A stretch of DNA of 64,000 nt from DASXUX01 sp036504595 (GTDB lineage: Bacteria > Planctomycetota > SZUA-567 > H5-PLA8). The notes below the pieces were generated by a model, which was not told the origin of the DNA, made no database searches, and saw nothing but the letters and a program-made list of their open reading frames with translations. Shown here piece by piece: positions 24,996 to 33,112 of this stretch (positions within the stretch are counted from its first letter, which is position 1; every line of letters begins with the position of its first letter). Location: contig DASXUX010000015.1 in NCBI GenBank assembly GCA_036504595.1, positions 30,821 to 94,820 on the forward strand, read 5' to 3'. A program made the position numbers and the translations under genes.

Positions 24996-27164
24996 CTAGT
25001 TCGAACTCGCCTCATCCATCACGAGCGTGCGCACATCCAGAATCAAACTGACCTCCCCGTCGCCCAGGATCGTGCAACCGGAGACCCCGCGCGCTCCGCC
25101 AAGCACACCCAGATATTCAGAGAGACCTTTGATGACCGTCTGCTGCTGGCCCAAAATTTCATCAACAAAAAGCGCCGCGGTTGTGGAGCCGCCCTCGACA
25201 ACAATGAGGATGCCCTCCTCCAACTTCTCGGAATCCGGCTTCTTCTGGTAAACACGATGCAACCGCACGACGGGAATCAGCTCGTCCCGCACGCGGACCA
25301 GTTCCTGCGCGTCGGGTGTCAGCGTGACGCGCTCCGCCACCGGACGGAAGGTTTCCCGAATGCTGGACATCGGCAGCGTGTACCGCGCCGTGCCCACGCG
25401 AACCAGCATTCCATCCATGATCGCAAGCGTCAGCGGGATGCGCAGGACGACAGTGCTGCCCATGCCGAATTTGCTGTGCAGCTCGATGCGTCCTTTCAGT
25501 TTCTCCATATTCTTCTTCACGACGTCCATGCCAACACCGCGCCCGGAAACGTCAGTGATCTTCTCTGCCGTCGAAAATCCCGGCTCAAAGATCAAGTTGA
25601 GGATTTCCCGGTCGCGCAGGCCATTGGGATCCCGCACCAGACCGCGCTCCATGGCCTTCGCCAGGATCTTCCCGCGATCCATGCCGCGTCCGTCGTCGCT
25701 GATGATAATCAGCACCTCGCCGCTCTCATGTTTGGCTTCGATCTTCACCGTGCCAACCTCGGTCTTGCCCGACTTGATCCGCTCCTCGGGCGTCTCGATT
25801 CCGTGATCCAAGGCATTGCGCAGAATATGGACGAGCGGGTCGGAAAGCAGTTCGATGACTGACTTATCCACTTCCGTGTCTTCACCGATAAGGTCGAGCT
25901 TGACCTGCTTGCCCATCTTCGTCGAAAGATCGTGGACCACGCGCATCATTTTGCGGAATGTCGATGAGAGCGGAATCATGCGCACAACCATCGACACGTC
26001 CTGCAGATCGGTGAGGACGCGCCGGAGATGATGCACCGCCCGCTCCAGCGATTCATCTTCAAGTCTCAGCACCACCGGGTTGCGCGTCACCATGGACTCC
26101 GCGATGACCAGTTCGCCTACGAGATTGATCAGCGAATCCAGCTTCGTGAGATCGACCCGGATATCGTTGCGCAAAACCTGCGTGGTTTTGCCATCGGCCG
26201 GCAAGAGCAGAGTGCTGCGCGGCCGCTGGGGCGGCTCGCCGCTTGCGCCGCCCGGGATGGCCGGCGGCTCGCTAGTGGAAACGCGGGCGCTGCCATTAAC
26301 GGCTGGCGCTGCGATACACTGCTCCAGCAGCACTTTGGCGCCTTGGCAGTTGGCGCTGCTGACGCGCACTCCTCTGGACACCGCCGCCACACCTGAACGC
26401 AGAACATCAATGCCTTTTAACAGCGCCTGTATCTGCTCCCCTGTTGGCGTTGGCTCGCTCTTAAGTTTCTGCAGGACCGTCTCGGCTCTGTGACTGACCG
26501 ACTCAAGATCGGCCAAGCCGATGAAACCACAGTTGCCCTTCAAACTGTGCAGGCTCCGAAAAGCCTCCGCGATCAGCTCGGCAGCATTCGGCGGATTCTT
26601 GTGCAACGCCAGTAAGCACTGTTCGGCTTGCTGCAGAAGTTCATCGGCCTCCTGGACGAAACGATCCCGTATTTCCGCGGACAGTGAAGGCGCTGGCCGG
26701 TCAATAATCGGTGACTTGCCCGTGGATGGCGCCGGCGGCGGGCCGGCCACGGCGTGCGCCAAGACCGGGTTGAACTCTGCCAGTAGCGCTTCCTTTTGTG
26801 GCTCCAGCCCCGCATCGCTGTGCGTCTTCTCGACCTGCCGTAACATGGAGCGCAGCAGATCGATGCTCTTCAGGAGCAGGGTCGCATACTGCAAATCAAA
26901 GGCTGCGTTCCCCTTTCGCACAATGTCCAGAAGCGATTCGGCGTGGTGCGCAACGCCACCGATTTCCTTGAGCCTGAGGCTGTGGCCGCTGCCCTTAATG
27001 GAATGGAAGGCGCGGAATATCGCATTCAGTGTCTCCGGGTCCAGCGCTCCGGTGGTGGACGCTTGCTGCATCTCGATCAGGCGTGGTTCCACCGAATCGA
27101 GCAGATCGTTTGCTTCGCAAAGGAAGATTCGCAAAATCTCAAGATGTTCTGATTCGGGCGGCAT
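24996..27164 (-). CDS. cheA: Chemotaxis histidine kinase CheA with two Hpt domains
   Basis: A 722-residue kinase; the ATG at 27164 is preceded by GAAGGG and gives an N-terminus that starts at the first Hpt helix. Two histidine phosphotransfer domains are visible, with H54 in F-H-S-I-K-G-S-G and about H206 in L-H-S-L-K-G-N-C. They are followed by a dimerisation domain (L-V-G-E-L-V-I-A-E-S), the ATPase with N-box (R-N-A-L-D-H-G-I-E), D-D-G-R-G-M-D and G-R-G-V-G-M-D-V-V, and a C-terminal CheW-like domain. Classical CheA has one Hpt; multiple Hpt domains are common in Chp/FrzE-like kinases that act on type IV pili. It phosphorylates CheB and CheY. Confidence 0.95.
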   Translation of the reverse strand: MPPESEHLEILRIFLCEANDLLDSVEPRLIEMQQASTTGALDPETLNAIFRAFHSIKGSGHSLRLKEIGGVAHHAESLLDIVRKGNAAFDLQYATLLLKSIDLLRSMLRQVEKTHSDAGLEPQKEALLAEFNPVLAHAVAGPPPAPSTGKSPIIDRPAPSLSAEIRDRFVQEADELLQQAEQCLLALHKNPPNAAELIAEAFRSLHSLKGNCGFIGLADLESVSHRAETVLQKLKSEPTPTGEQIQALLKGIDVLRSGVAAVSRGVRVSSANCQGAKVLLEQCIAAPAVNGSARVSTSEPPAIPGGASGEPPQRPRSTLLLPADGKTTQVLRNDIRVDLTKLDSLINLVGELVIAESMVTRNPVVLRLEDESLERAVHHLRRVLTDLQDVSMVVRMIPLSSTFRKMMRVVHDLSTKMGKQVKLDLIGEDTEVDKSVIELLSDPLVHILRNALDHGIETPEERIKSGKTEVGTVKIEAKHESGEVLIIISDDGRGMDRGKILAKAMERGLVRDPNGLRDREILNLIFEPGFSTAEKITDVSGRGVGMDVVKKNMEKLKGRIELHSKFGMGSTVVLRIPLTLAIMDGMLVRVGTARYTLPMSSIRETFRPVAERVTLTPDAQELVRVRDELIPVVRLHRVYQKKPDSEKLEEGILIVVEGGSTTAALFVDEILGQQQTVIKGLSEYLGVLGGARGVSGCTILGDGEVSLILDVRTLVMDEASSN

Positions 27165-27420
27165 CCGAAACCCTTCACAGAGTGAGACAGCCCGCGGCTT
27201 CTGACGTTCTGGGTAACGCGTTAGGTGTTGTATTACACCCAGGCGGGTCGAGTAGCAACAGAACTCCGTTCCCTTTATTGGCGTATTGACCAAAACGCCA
27301 CTTTGTACCCTGAAAAATTGTTGCTTTCATGGCACGCCGTAGTACGAACAGGCGGTTCTCGAAATGACTTCTGAGTACCGATTTGGAAAATCGCCGTTTG
27401 CACTTTTGGGAGGGGCACGC
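27165..27420. other. Divergent region between cheA and cheY
   Basis: About 250 bp that should hold promoters for the minus-strand cheA cluster and the plus-strand cheY-pilB arm. No strong sigma70 pair was recognised. An in-frame ATG at 27364 could extend CheY by 19 residues. Confidence 0.4.
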
Positions 27421-27813
27421 GTGGGCGAACAGGCAAATGCAAAAGTCCTCGTCGTGGATGACAGCGCCTCAATGCGCGCCGTTGTCTCGAGCATTGTCAA
27501 GAAAATGGGCTTCTCGGTCATTGGGGAGGCCGCAAACGGCAAGGAAGCCGTCGTCGTGGCGCTTCGTGATGAACCAGACATTGTCATGCTGGACATCAAC
27601 ATGCCAATCAAGACCGGCTTTGAGGCACTCCAGGAGATCAAAGCCGACCATCCGACCGCGGTCGTCATCATGATGACCTCTGTCTCCGACATGGAGACGG
27701 TCGAGAAATGCATCGAGGCCGGCGCCGCAGGCTACGTTCTGAAGAGTGCCACACACGAGGAAATCGCCAAGTCAATTGACGATGCATGGGAAGCTGGCAA
27801 GGCTTGGCAGTAA
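27421..27813 (+). CDS. cheY: CheY-like single-domain response regulator
   Basis: A 130-residue stand-alone receiver. It shows V-V-D-D-S, the acceptor Asp in M-L-D-I-N-M-P, the switch Thr in M-M-T-S and the Lys in V-L-K-S. The GTG at 27421 is chosen because GGGAGGGG sits just before it; an in-frame ATG at 27364 has no ribosome site and would add a non-conserved leader. It is divergent from cheA and upstream of the PilB-type ATPase gene, so it may carry the signal to pilus motors rather than flagella. Confidence 0.92.
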   Translation: MGEQANAKVLVVDDSASMRAVVSSIVKKMGFSVIGEAANGKEAVVVALRDEPDIVMLDINMPIKTGFEALQEIKADHPTAVVIMMTSVSDMETVEKCIEAGAAGYVLKSATHEEIAKSIDDAWEAGKAWQ

Positions 27814-27884
27814 CGCAATCCTCCCGGATTGCGCACCCGGCGCAAGCCAGGAGGCTTGCGGTACTTTGCGAAAGGGTTTCCACC

Positions 27885-28040
27885 ATGGCCGAGAAGTACA
27901 ACCTCGAGAAGATGCTCAAGGAAATCGAAGAGGACAAGTTCGAGGAGCCGGGTGTCACCAACCGGAAGCTGTCGCAGGAGGAGATCGACCATCGGCTTGC
28001 CGAAACCCGCAGCCGGGCAAAGTCACAACCAAGCAAGTAG
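27885..28040 (+). CDS. Small charged protein upstream of pilB
   Basis: A 51-residue protein rich in Glu, Lys and Arg, mostly helical, ending S-Q-P-S-K. AAAGGG lies 8 bases before the ATG at 27885. The start is set there because upstream in-frame codons run through two small hairpins (27816-27870). It lies 61 bp before pilB and after cheY, so it is probably co-transcribed with both. No family recognised. Confidence 0.6.
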   Translation: MAEKYNLEKMLKEIEEDKFEEPGVTNRKLSQEEIDHRLAETRSRAKSQPSK

Positions 28041-28101
28041 AGCCGTCGTGAGCCACTCGAAACTGAAGACTCAAGGTCGCTAAAGGAAGAGGGGATTGCC
28101 C

Positions 28102-30735
28102 ATGTCCACACGCCTGGCTGAAGTGTTGATGCAATACAACGCGGTGACGCGCGAGCAACTCGACGAGGCCATGGAAGCATCGGTATGTGGCCGGCCGGAT
28201 CGCGGCATCCAGGAAGGCGATTTTCTCGGCAAGGTGCTGGTGCAGTTGGGGCATCTCAAGCCCAAGGACATCATCCGCGCAATCCGGGCGGCGCAATACA
28301 AGCCCAGCTACGTGACTTTGGCCGGCTGGACCATTGATCCGGTCTTGGCCTCCGCGCTTCCACCTGAATTGGCGCAGAAGCACAGTGTGCTCCCCCTCTT
28401 GCACCTCCAACGTCATTTGCCCATGGTCCTCTCCAAAACGCCGTTGTCGGCGGACGCCCGCGCCGAATTGCGCGACGCGCTGAAGGTGGACGTCGATGAA
28501 CTTCCTGCGTCGGACGAGCCCGTCGACCAGCTCATTGCGAAGCTCTATGGGACGCTCGTCCAGCGCGCGCAGCGCCCCGAGGGACTCGGCGAAGCGTTCG
28601 TGAAGGAAAACCTTATTCCACGCGAGCGCCTCGAGGCAGCCGAGCAGGCGGCGCGGCGCGAGGGCGTGACGCTGGCGGAGTACTTGGTCCGCGAACAGAA
28701 CGTAGACGGGGCCAAGGCCTTCCGCGTGCTGGCGCACAGCCTGAAAGTCCCATTTTTGGCGCCGCATGAACTAGCCATGCTCAACCCGGACATGGGGATG
28801 ATCCGCAAAGCGACGCCGGAGTACATTCGCTCGACCCGCTCCATGCCCATCATCATGGACGGCACAACCTTGACGGTGCTCACCCTGGACCCTGGCCAGG
28901 ATGTCAGTGCGCTGAACCTGATCGCTCCGAGAATAAGGACCCTCAAGAAAGTCGTCACCTCTTACAACGCCTTCGCAGCACTGTTCAAGGAAGCCTTTGA
29001 TATACGGCTCACCGAGTGGGCCAAGGGCGAAAGCGCCCCGCCGCCGCAGCCGTTCGTCAATCCCAAATTCCGCGATGCAGTCATCGCCGCCAAGTATATG
29101 ACGGAGGCCGAGTACGACCGTCTCCGCGGCGCGAACAACGGCGACGATCTGGCGCTGCTCGACCACCTGCATCGCGAGGAACTCGTTACCAAAGACTGCC
29201 TGGGCAAGCTTTGGGGCGACAGCCTCGGCGTCGCGTACCTGAATCTGGACCGTACACTGATCCAGGAATCGACCGTACGGATGCTGCCGGAAGACTTCGC
29301 CAGAGAGCACAAGATCGTCCTGGTGTACGAATTCGGCGGCACGATCACCGCCGCCATGCGCAAGCCCGATCAGGTGCTGGCGCAGCGCGCGGAGGCGCTG
29401 GTAGGCCGCAAAGTGGAGGCAGTCGTTTCGCTTCCGGCCGAAATCCAGGCGGCTATCGACCTGTTCTATCAGTCCGATAGCGAGATCAAGGAGTTGGCGG
29501 ACAAGCTCGCGATCCTGGACGTCTCCGGCGACCGCTCCGTCAGCCTTGAGAAACTGAAGACCGCGGCCGGCAGCGAAGCCGTGATCAACTTCGCGGAAGG
29601 CCTGTTGCTCCTGGCGGTGAAGGAAGGCGCCAGCGACATTCACGTCGAACCGGGCGAAGAAGGCGTGCGCATTCGCTTCCGCATCGACGGCCATCTGCAA
29701 GAGCGCTTCTCACTGAACAAGAACGTGCTTCCGCCGCTGCTGTCCCGCCTGAAGATCCTTGCGGCTGCGGACATCATCGAGCGCCGTTTGCCGCAAGATG
29801 GCCGCATCAGCCTCACGCTTGGCGATCACATGATCGATTTCCGGTTCTCGACGACGCCGACGGTGCATGGCGAAAAAGCCGTCCTTCGCGTCCTCGGCCA
29901 GACCCAGCGGCAGCCGATCCCGGACTTGAAGGAACTGATGTTCTCCAAGTCGAACATGGAGAAACTGCTCGGGTTGCTCGCCCGCCCCAACGGCATTTTC
30001 TTTGTGACGGGCCCGACGGGTTCAGGCAAGAGCTTGACGTTGTACAGTTGCCTCAAGTACTTGAACAATCCCGACACCAACATCATGACCATCGAAGACC
30101 CGGTGGAATATCGTCTGCAGGGCATCAACCAGATACAAATTAACACCGACATCGGCCTGGACTGCCAGCGCGCGCTGCGCTCCTTCCTGCGCCAGGATCC
30201 GGACATCATTCTCGTTGGCGAAATCCGCGACAAGGAGACGGCCAAACTGGCCGCTGAGGCAGCCTTGACCGGCCACTTGGTCTTGGCCACACTGCACACG
30301 AATTCCGCAACTCAGGCATTCACGCGCCTGATCGAGATTGGCGTCGATCCCTACGTGGTTTCACCGGCCATCATCGGTGCGATGGCGCAGCGGCTGGTAC
30401 GCCGCATTTGTCCCAACTGCAAGCAGGAGCATGTGCTGACCAGCGAGGAAGCGGACGCGCTGTTCACTCACACCGGTGGCAAGCGCGTTTCGTTCTACCA
30501 AGGAAAAGGGTGCGAGCGTTGCCGGCATACCGGCTTCAAAGGGCGGCTGGCGATACACGAGATTCTCGAAGTCAACGACGAGATCCGCACGCTCATTTCC
30601 CGCGGTGGCTCCATGGTCGAAGTGCACAAGGCCGGTGTCGAAGCCGGGTTCACCAGCATGCATCAGGACGGCATGAAGAAGGTGCTACGCGGGTTGACCA
30701 CATTGGCCGAAGTCAACGAAATGGCAATACGGTAA
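28102..30735 (+). CDS. Type IV pilus/type II secretion ATPase (PilB/GspE) with three N-terminal domains
   Basis: An 877-residue assembly ATPase. The C-terminal motor has Walker A G-P-T-G-S-G-K-S, the Asp box, Walker B (I-I-L-V-G-E-I-R-D), the His box (A-T-L-H-T-N-S-A) and a zinc tetracysteine (C-P-N-C and C-E-R-C). About 490 residues precede the motor and can be read as three successive GspE/MshEN-type N-domains (about 1-130, 150-320 and 330-460). The usual PilB is about 560-570 residues with one or two. MshEN domains can bind c-di-GMP, which fits the diguanylate cyclase nearby. The start at 28102 follows GAGGGG. No other pilus gene is in the window. Confidence 0.92.
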   Translation: MSTRLAEVLMQYNAVTREQLDEAMEASVCGRPDRGIQEGDFLGKVLVQLGHLKPKDIIRAIRAAQYKPSYVTLAGWTIDPVLASALPPELAQKHSVLPLLHLQRHLPMVLSKTPLSADARAELRDALKVDVDELPASDEPVDQLIAKLYGTLVQRAQRPEGLGEAFVKENLIPRERLEAAEQAARREGVTLAEYLVREQNVDGAKAFRVLAHSLKVPFLAPHELAMLNPDMGMIRKATPEYIRSTRSMPIIMDGTTLTVLTLDPGQDVSALNLIAPRIRTLKKVVTSYNAFAALFKEAFDIRLTEWAKGESAPPPQPFVNPKFRDAVIAAKYMTEAEYDRLRGANNGDDLALLDHLHREELVTKDCLGKLWGDSLGVAYLNLDRTLIQESTVRMLPEDFAREHKIVLVYEFGGTITAAMRKPDQVLAQRAEALVGRKVEAVVSLPAEIQAAIDLFYQSDSEIKELADKLAILDVSGDRSVSLEKLKTAAGSEAVINFAEGLLLLAVKEGASDIHVEPGEEGVRIRFRIDGHLQERFSLNKNVLPPLLSRLKILAAADIIERRLPQDGRISLTLGDHMIDFRFSTTPTVHGEKAVLRVLGQTQRQPIPDLKELMFSKSNMEKLLGLLARPNGIFFVTGPTGSGKSLTLYSCLKYLNNPDTNIMTIEDPVEYRLQGINQIQINTDIGLDCQRALRSFLRQDPDIILVGEIRDKETAKLAAEAALTGHLVLATLHTNSATQAFTRLIEIGVDPYVVSPAIIGAMAQRLVRRICPNCKQEHVLTSEEADALFTHTGGKRVSFYQGKGCERCRHTGFKGRLAIHEILEVNDEIRTLISRGGSMVEVHKAGVEAGFTSMHQDGMKKVLRGLTTLAEVNEMAIR

Positions 30736-30736
30736 G

Positions 30737-30822
30737 TTGGTGAGCGGTGAGTGGTGAGTGGTAGCTGCCGGGAAGCGGGTATCTGAAAACCACCTACCAC
30801 TCACCACTCCACCACTCACCAA
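30737..30822. repeat. Long imperfect hairpin of GGTGAGT-type repeats
   Basis: A 28-nt arm built of GGTGAGTGGT-like units (30737-30764) is matched in inverse by 30794-30822, with one mismatch and one bulge by eye. The loop is 29 nt. It fills the gap between the pilB stop and the next gene. Confidence 0.8.
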
Positions 30823-30834
30823 GCCGGAGCGGGC

Positions 30835-31542
30835 ATGCCACGAGCTTATATTGCGGAGCCCAGCGGGTTTCGCGCTGCCGTTATCAAGGACTACTGTCTT
30901 CGGCGCCATCTGGAAGCGCTCTGCATGCAGAATCCAGAGCGCGTGCTGGAGGAAGCGCTCCAATCCAACCCCGCTGTGATATTCCTGCAGGCGTCCGTTC
31001 TCCAGCAGCATCAGGGGCTGATTGGGAAATTCCGTTCGGCGCCAGCGACGCGCAACGCCGCCATCATTCTTCTGTCATCCCGCTTGGATGTGGCGCCGCC
31101 CGGCATCAATCTAGTCGTCGAGTCGGCGGCAGGACTGGCACAGCTCGATCCGATTATTCAACGCATGCAGAGCAACGTGCCACGGGCAGTCGTTGTGAGT
31201 GCGTTCGTCCGAGCCAACTCGCCACTGGTGCAAACTCTGACCGCCAGCGGGTATCAAGTCTTCTTGGCGGCAACGGGGTCCAAAGGACTGAAGCACGCCG
31301 CCGAGCAGACTCCGCGACTCGTGCTGGTGGACGGCAAACTAATGGACATGCCAGTGCCAGATTTCTGCCGCCGTCTGCGCGAAGGCGATCCCAAGCGCTC
31401 CGTTTCTCTTTATGTTTTGCTTCCGAAACCCGATGGCGCCATTGAACAGGCCTGCCGCGACGCAACCGCCGACGGACTCCTGCTGCCGCCCTTTCATGAT
31501 CCCAAGAACTTAGCGCTGCTCGGCATAACTAGGAATACTTAA
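30835..31542 (+). CDS. Putative double pseudo-receiver protein
   Basis: A 235-residue protein with GGAGCGG before the ATG. The second half (about 120-225) follows the receiver pattern: V-V-V-S near its start, a V-D-G-K-L-M-D-M-P segment where a receiver has its acceptor Asp and M-P, and V-L-L-P-K-P near the end. The first half shows a looser version (A-V-I-F-L-Q and I-I-L-L-S-S). Key acidic residues are largely missing in both, so phosphorylation is doubtful. It follows pilB in the same direction and converges on the DUF35 gene with a 4-bp overlap of the 3' ends. The role is probably regulatory; confidence in the fold is moderate. Confidence 0.6.
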   Translation: MPRAYIAEPSGFRAAVIKDYCLRRHLEALCMQNPERVLEEALQSNPAVIFLQASVLQQHQGLIGKFRSAPATRNAAIILLSSRLDVAPPGINLVVESAAGLAQLDPIIQRMQSNVPRAVVVSAFVRANSPLVQTLTASGYQVFLAATGSKGLKHAAEQTPRLVLVDGKLMDMPVPDFCRRLREGDPKRSVSLYVLLPKPDGAIEQACRDATADGLLLPPFHDPKNLALLGITRNT

Positions 31543-31940
31543 TTGTGCTTTAACACCGGGCGGAACTTGTATGCGTACAGGATGGGGCCGTTTTCGTTAT
31601 CCGTGCGCAGGCGGCGCACGACCATCTCGACGGGCATGCCCACGCTGGCGTCTTCGGGCTCGACATCGGTCAGTTGCGCGATCAAGCGGACGCCGTCATC
31701 CAGGTCGATGACGGCCGCCAGCATGCGCGCGCCTTTTTGGAAACCGCTGGCGGGCTGGTGAATCGAGGTGACGGCGGCAACGTGACCGCGACGGGCCAGC
31801 TTGATCGTTCTCAGTTCCGTGCCGCCGCATTGAATGCAGCGCTTGCGCGGCGGGAAATGCTTCGTCTCACACTTGCAGCAGCAAGCGGCCTCAAGGCGGT
31901 AGTAGCACGACTGGAGTCTATGGAATCGCGCAAGTTGCAT
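31539..31940 (-). CDS. DUF35 / zinc-ribbon OB-fold protein, thiolase-HMGCS scaffold
   Basis: A 133-residue protein. The N-terminal rubredoxin-like zinc ribbon has C-C-K-C and C-I-Q-C-G-G, and the C-terminal half is an OB fold. In archaea DUF35 proteins bridge acetoacetyl-CoA thiolase and HMG-CoA synthase in one complex and let the first reaction be driven by the second. Here the gene follows the thiolase gene by 5 bp in the order HMGS-thiolase-DUF35, which is the archaeal order. The assignment rests on both motif and context. Confidence 0.88.
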   Translation of the reverse strand: MQLARFHRLQSCYYRLEAACCCKCETKHFPPRKRCIQCGGTELRTIKLARRGHVAAVTSIHQPASGFQKGARMLAAVIDLDDGVRLIAQLTDVEPEDASVGMPVEMVVRRLRTDNENGPILYAYKFRPVLKHN

Positions 31941-31945
31941 TACTT

Positions 31946-33100
31946 TTAGTTCCCGAGAATGTGCGTTACGACCACGGAGGCCAAGCCGCCGACGCTTTGA
32001 GTTAATGCCAGCCGGCAGCCCTTCACCTGCGTGTGGCCCGCTTGCCCGCGCAGTTGCTGAACCGCCTCAACCACCTGGTATGCGCCGCTGGCGCCGACCG
32101 GATGGCCGCGAGCCTTCAAACCGCCCAAGGTGGACATGGGCAGTTTGCCGCCAATGCCGATGTTGCCTTCCAGCGCGAAGGGCAGCGCCTGGCCTTCGGC
32201 CACAAATCCACTCGCTTCCAGCGAAACAGCCGCAACGATCGAGAAGGCATCGTGCAGCTCCGCAATTTGAATGTCCTTTGGCCCCACCCCGGCTTGTTTG
32301 AAGGCCAACTGCGCCGAACGGCGGATGGCTTCGCAACGCAGCGGTTCGCGCCGAGTGCCCAGGCCAATGGTGTCGGTGGCCAGAGCAGAACCCAGAATTT
32401 TGATCGGATGTTTCGCGGCTAGGGACTTGGCGCGCTCCGCGGAGCACATCACGATGGCAGCCGCACCATCCGCGACGGGCGATGAATCCAGAATACAGAT
32501 CGGCTCGGCGACCATGGGCGAACGCGCATAGTCCTCCAACGTCACGGACTGGCGGAACATCGCGTTCGGATTGGTCTTCGCATGCTTGTGCGCATTGACG
32601 ACGAACGCAGCGAAGTCGTCTTTCTTGGCTTTGTAGCGTTCGATGTAGAGCCGCATCATCAATGCGTTCAGTGCGGTGAAGGTGACGCCGTGCGCAGCCT
32701 CGAAATCGGCATCCGCGGCGCTGGCCAAAGCGGCCGTCGTATCTTCGATGGGGAGGTCGGTCATTTTTTCCAGACCGACGGCGACCGCCAAGTCGTGGGC
32801 GCCCGAAGCGACCGCCAGGTACGCCGCGCGGACCGCCGCGCCACCCGACGCGCAGGCCGCTTCGATCTTCATCGCTTCAATGCCCGCGAAGCCGGCAAAA
32901 TCGGCGATGATCGTGCCCAGATTCTCCTGATTGCAGAGCACGCCGGAAAGCATGTTTCCGACGAAGAGCGCATCGGGAGACTCGGCGCTGGCATCCTTGA
33001 GGGCAGCGATGACCGCAGCCGCCCCCAGATCGCGCAACGACCGGTCCCAGTGCTCGTCTACAGGAGTCTGACCGATCCCGACTATGAACACATCTCGCAT
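31946..33100 (-). CDS. Acetoacetyl-CoA thiolase (archaeal/SCP-x-like)
   Basis: A 384-residue thiolase condensing two acetyl-CoA to acetoacetyl-CoA, the first step of the mevalonate pathway. The nucleophilic Cys lies in E-A-A-C-A-S-G-G (about residue 84); E-L-H-D-A-F and G-H-P-V-G-A-S-G give the catalytic His residues. A GAGAAGG site precedes the ATG. The sequence style is that of archaeal thiolases paired with DUF35 proteins. It lies 12 bp after the HMG-CoA synthase stop and 5 bp before DUF35. Confidence 0.9.
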   Translation of the reverse strand: MRDVFIVGIGQTPVDEHWDRSLRDLGAAAVIAALKDASAESPDALFVGNMLSGVLCNQENLGTIIADFAGFAGIEAMKIEAACASGGAAVRAAYLAVASGAHDLAVAVGLEKMTDLPIEDTTAALASAADADFEAAHGVTFTALNALMMRLYIERYKAKKDDFAAFVVNAHKHAKTNPNAMFRQSVTLEDYARSPMVAEPICILDSSPVADGAAAIVMCSAERAKSLAAKHPIKILGSALATDTIGLGTRREPLRCEAIRRSAQLAFKQAGVGPKDIQIAELHDAFSIVAAVSLEASGFVAEGQALPFALEGNIGIGGKLPMSTLGGLKARGHPVGASGAYQVVEAVQQLRGQAGHTQVKGCRLALTQSVGGLASVVVTHILGN

Positions 33101-33112
33101 TTGTTGCCTTCT

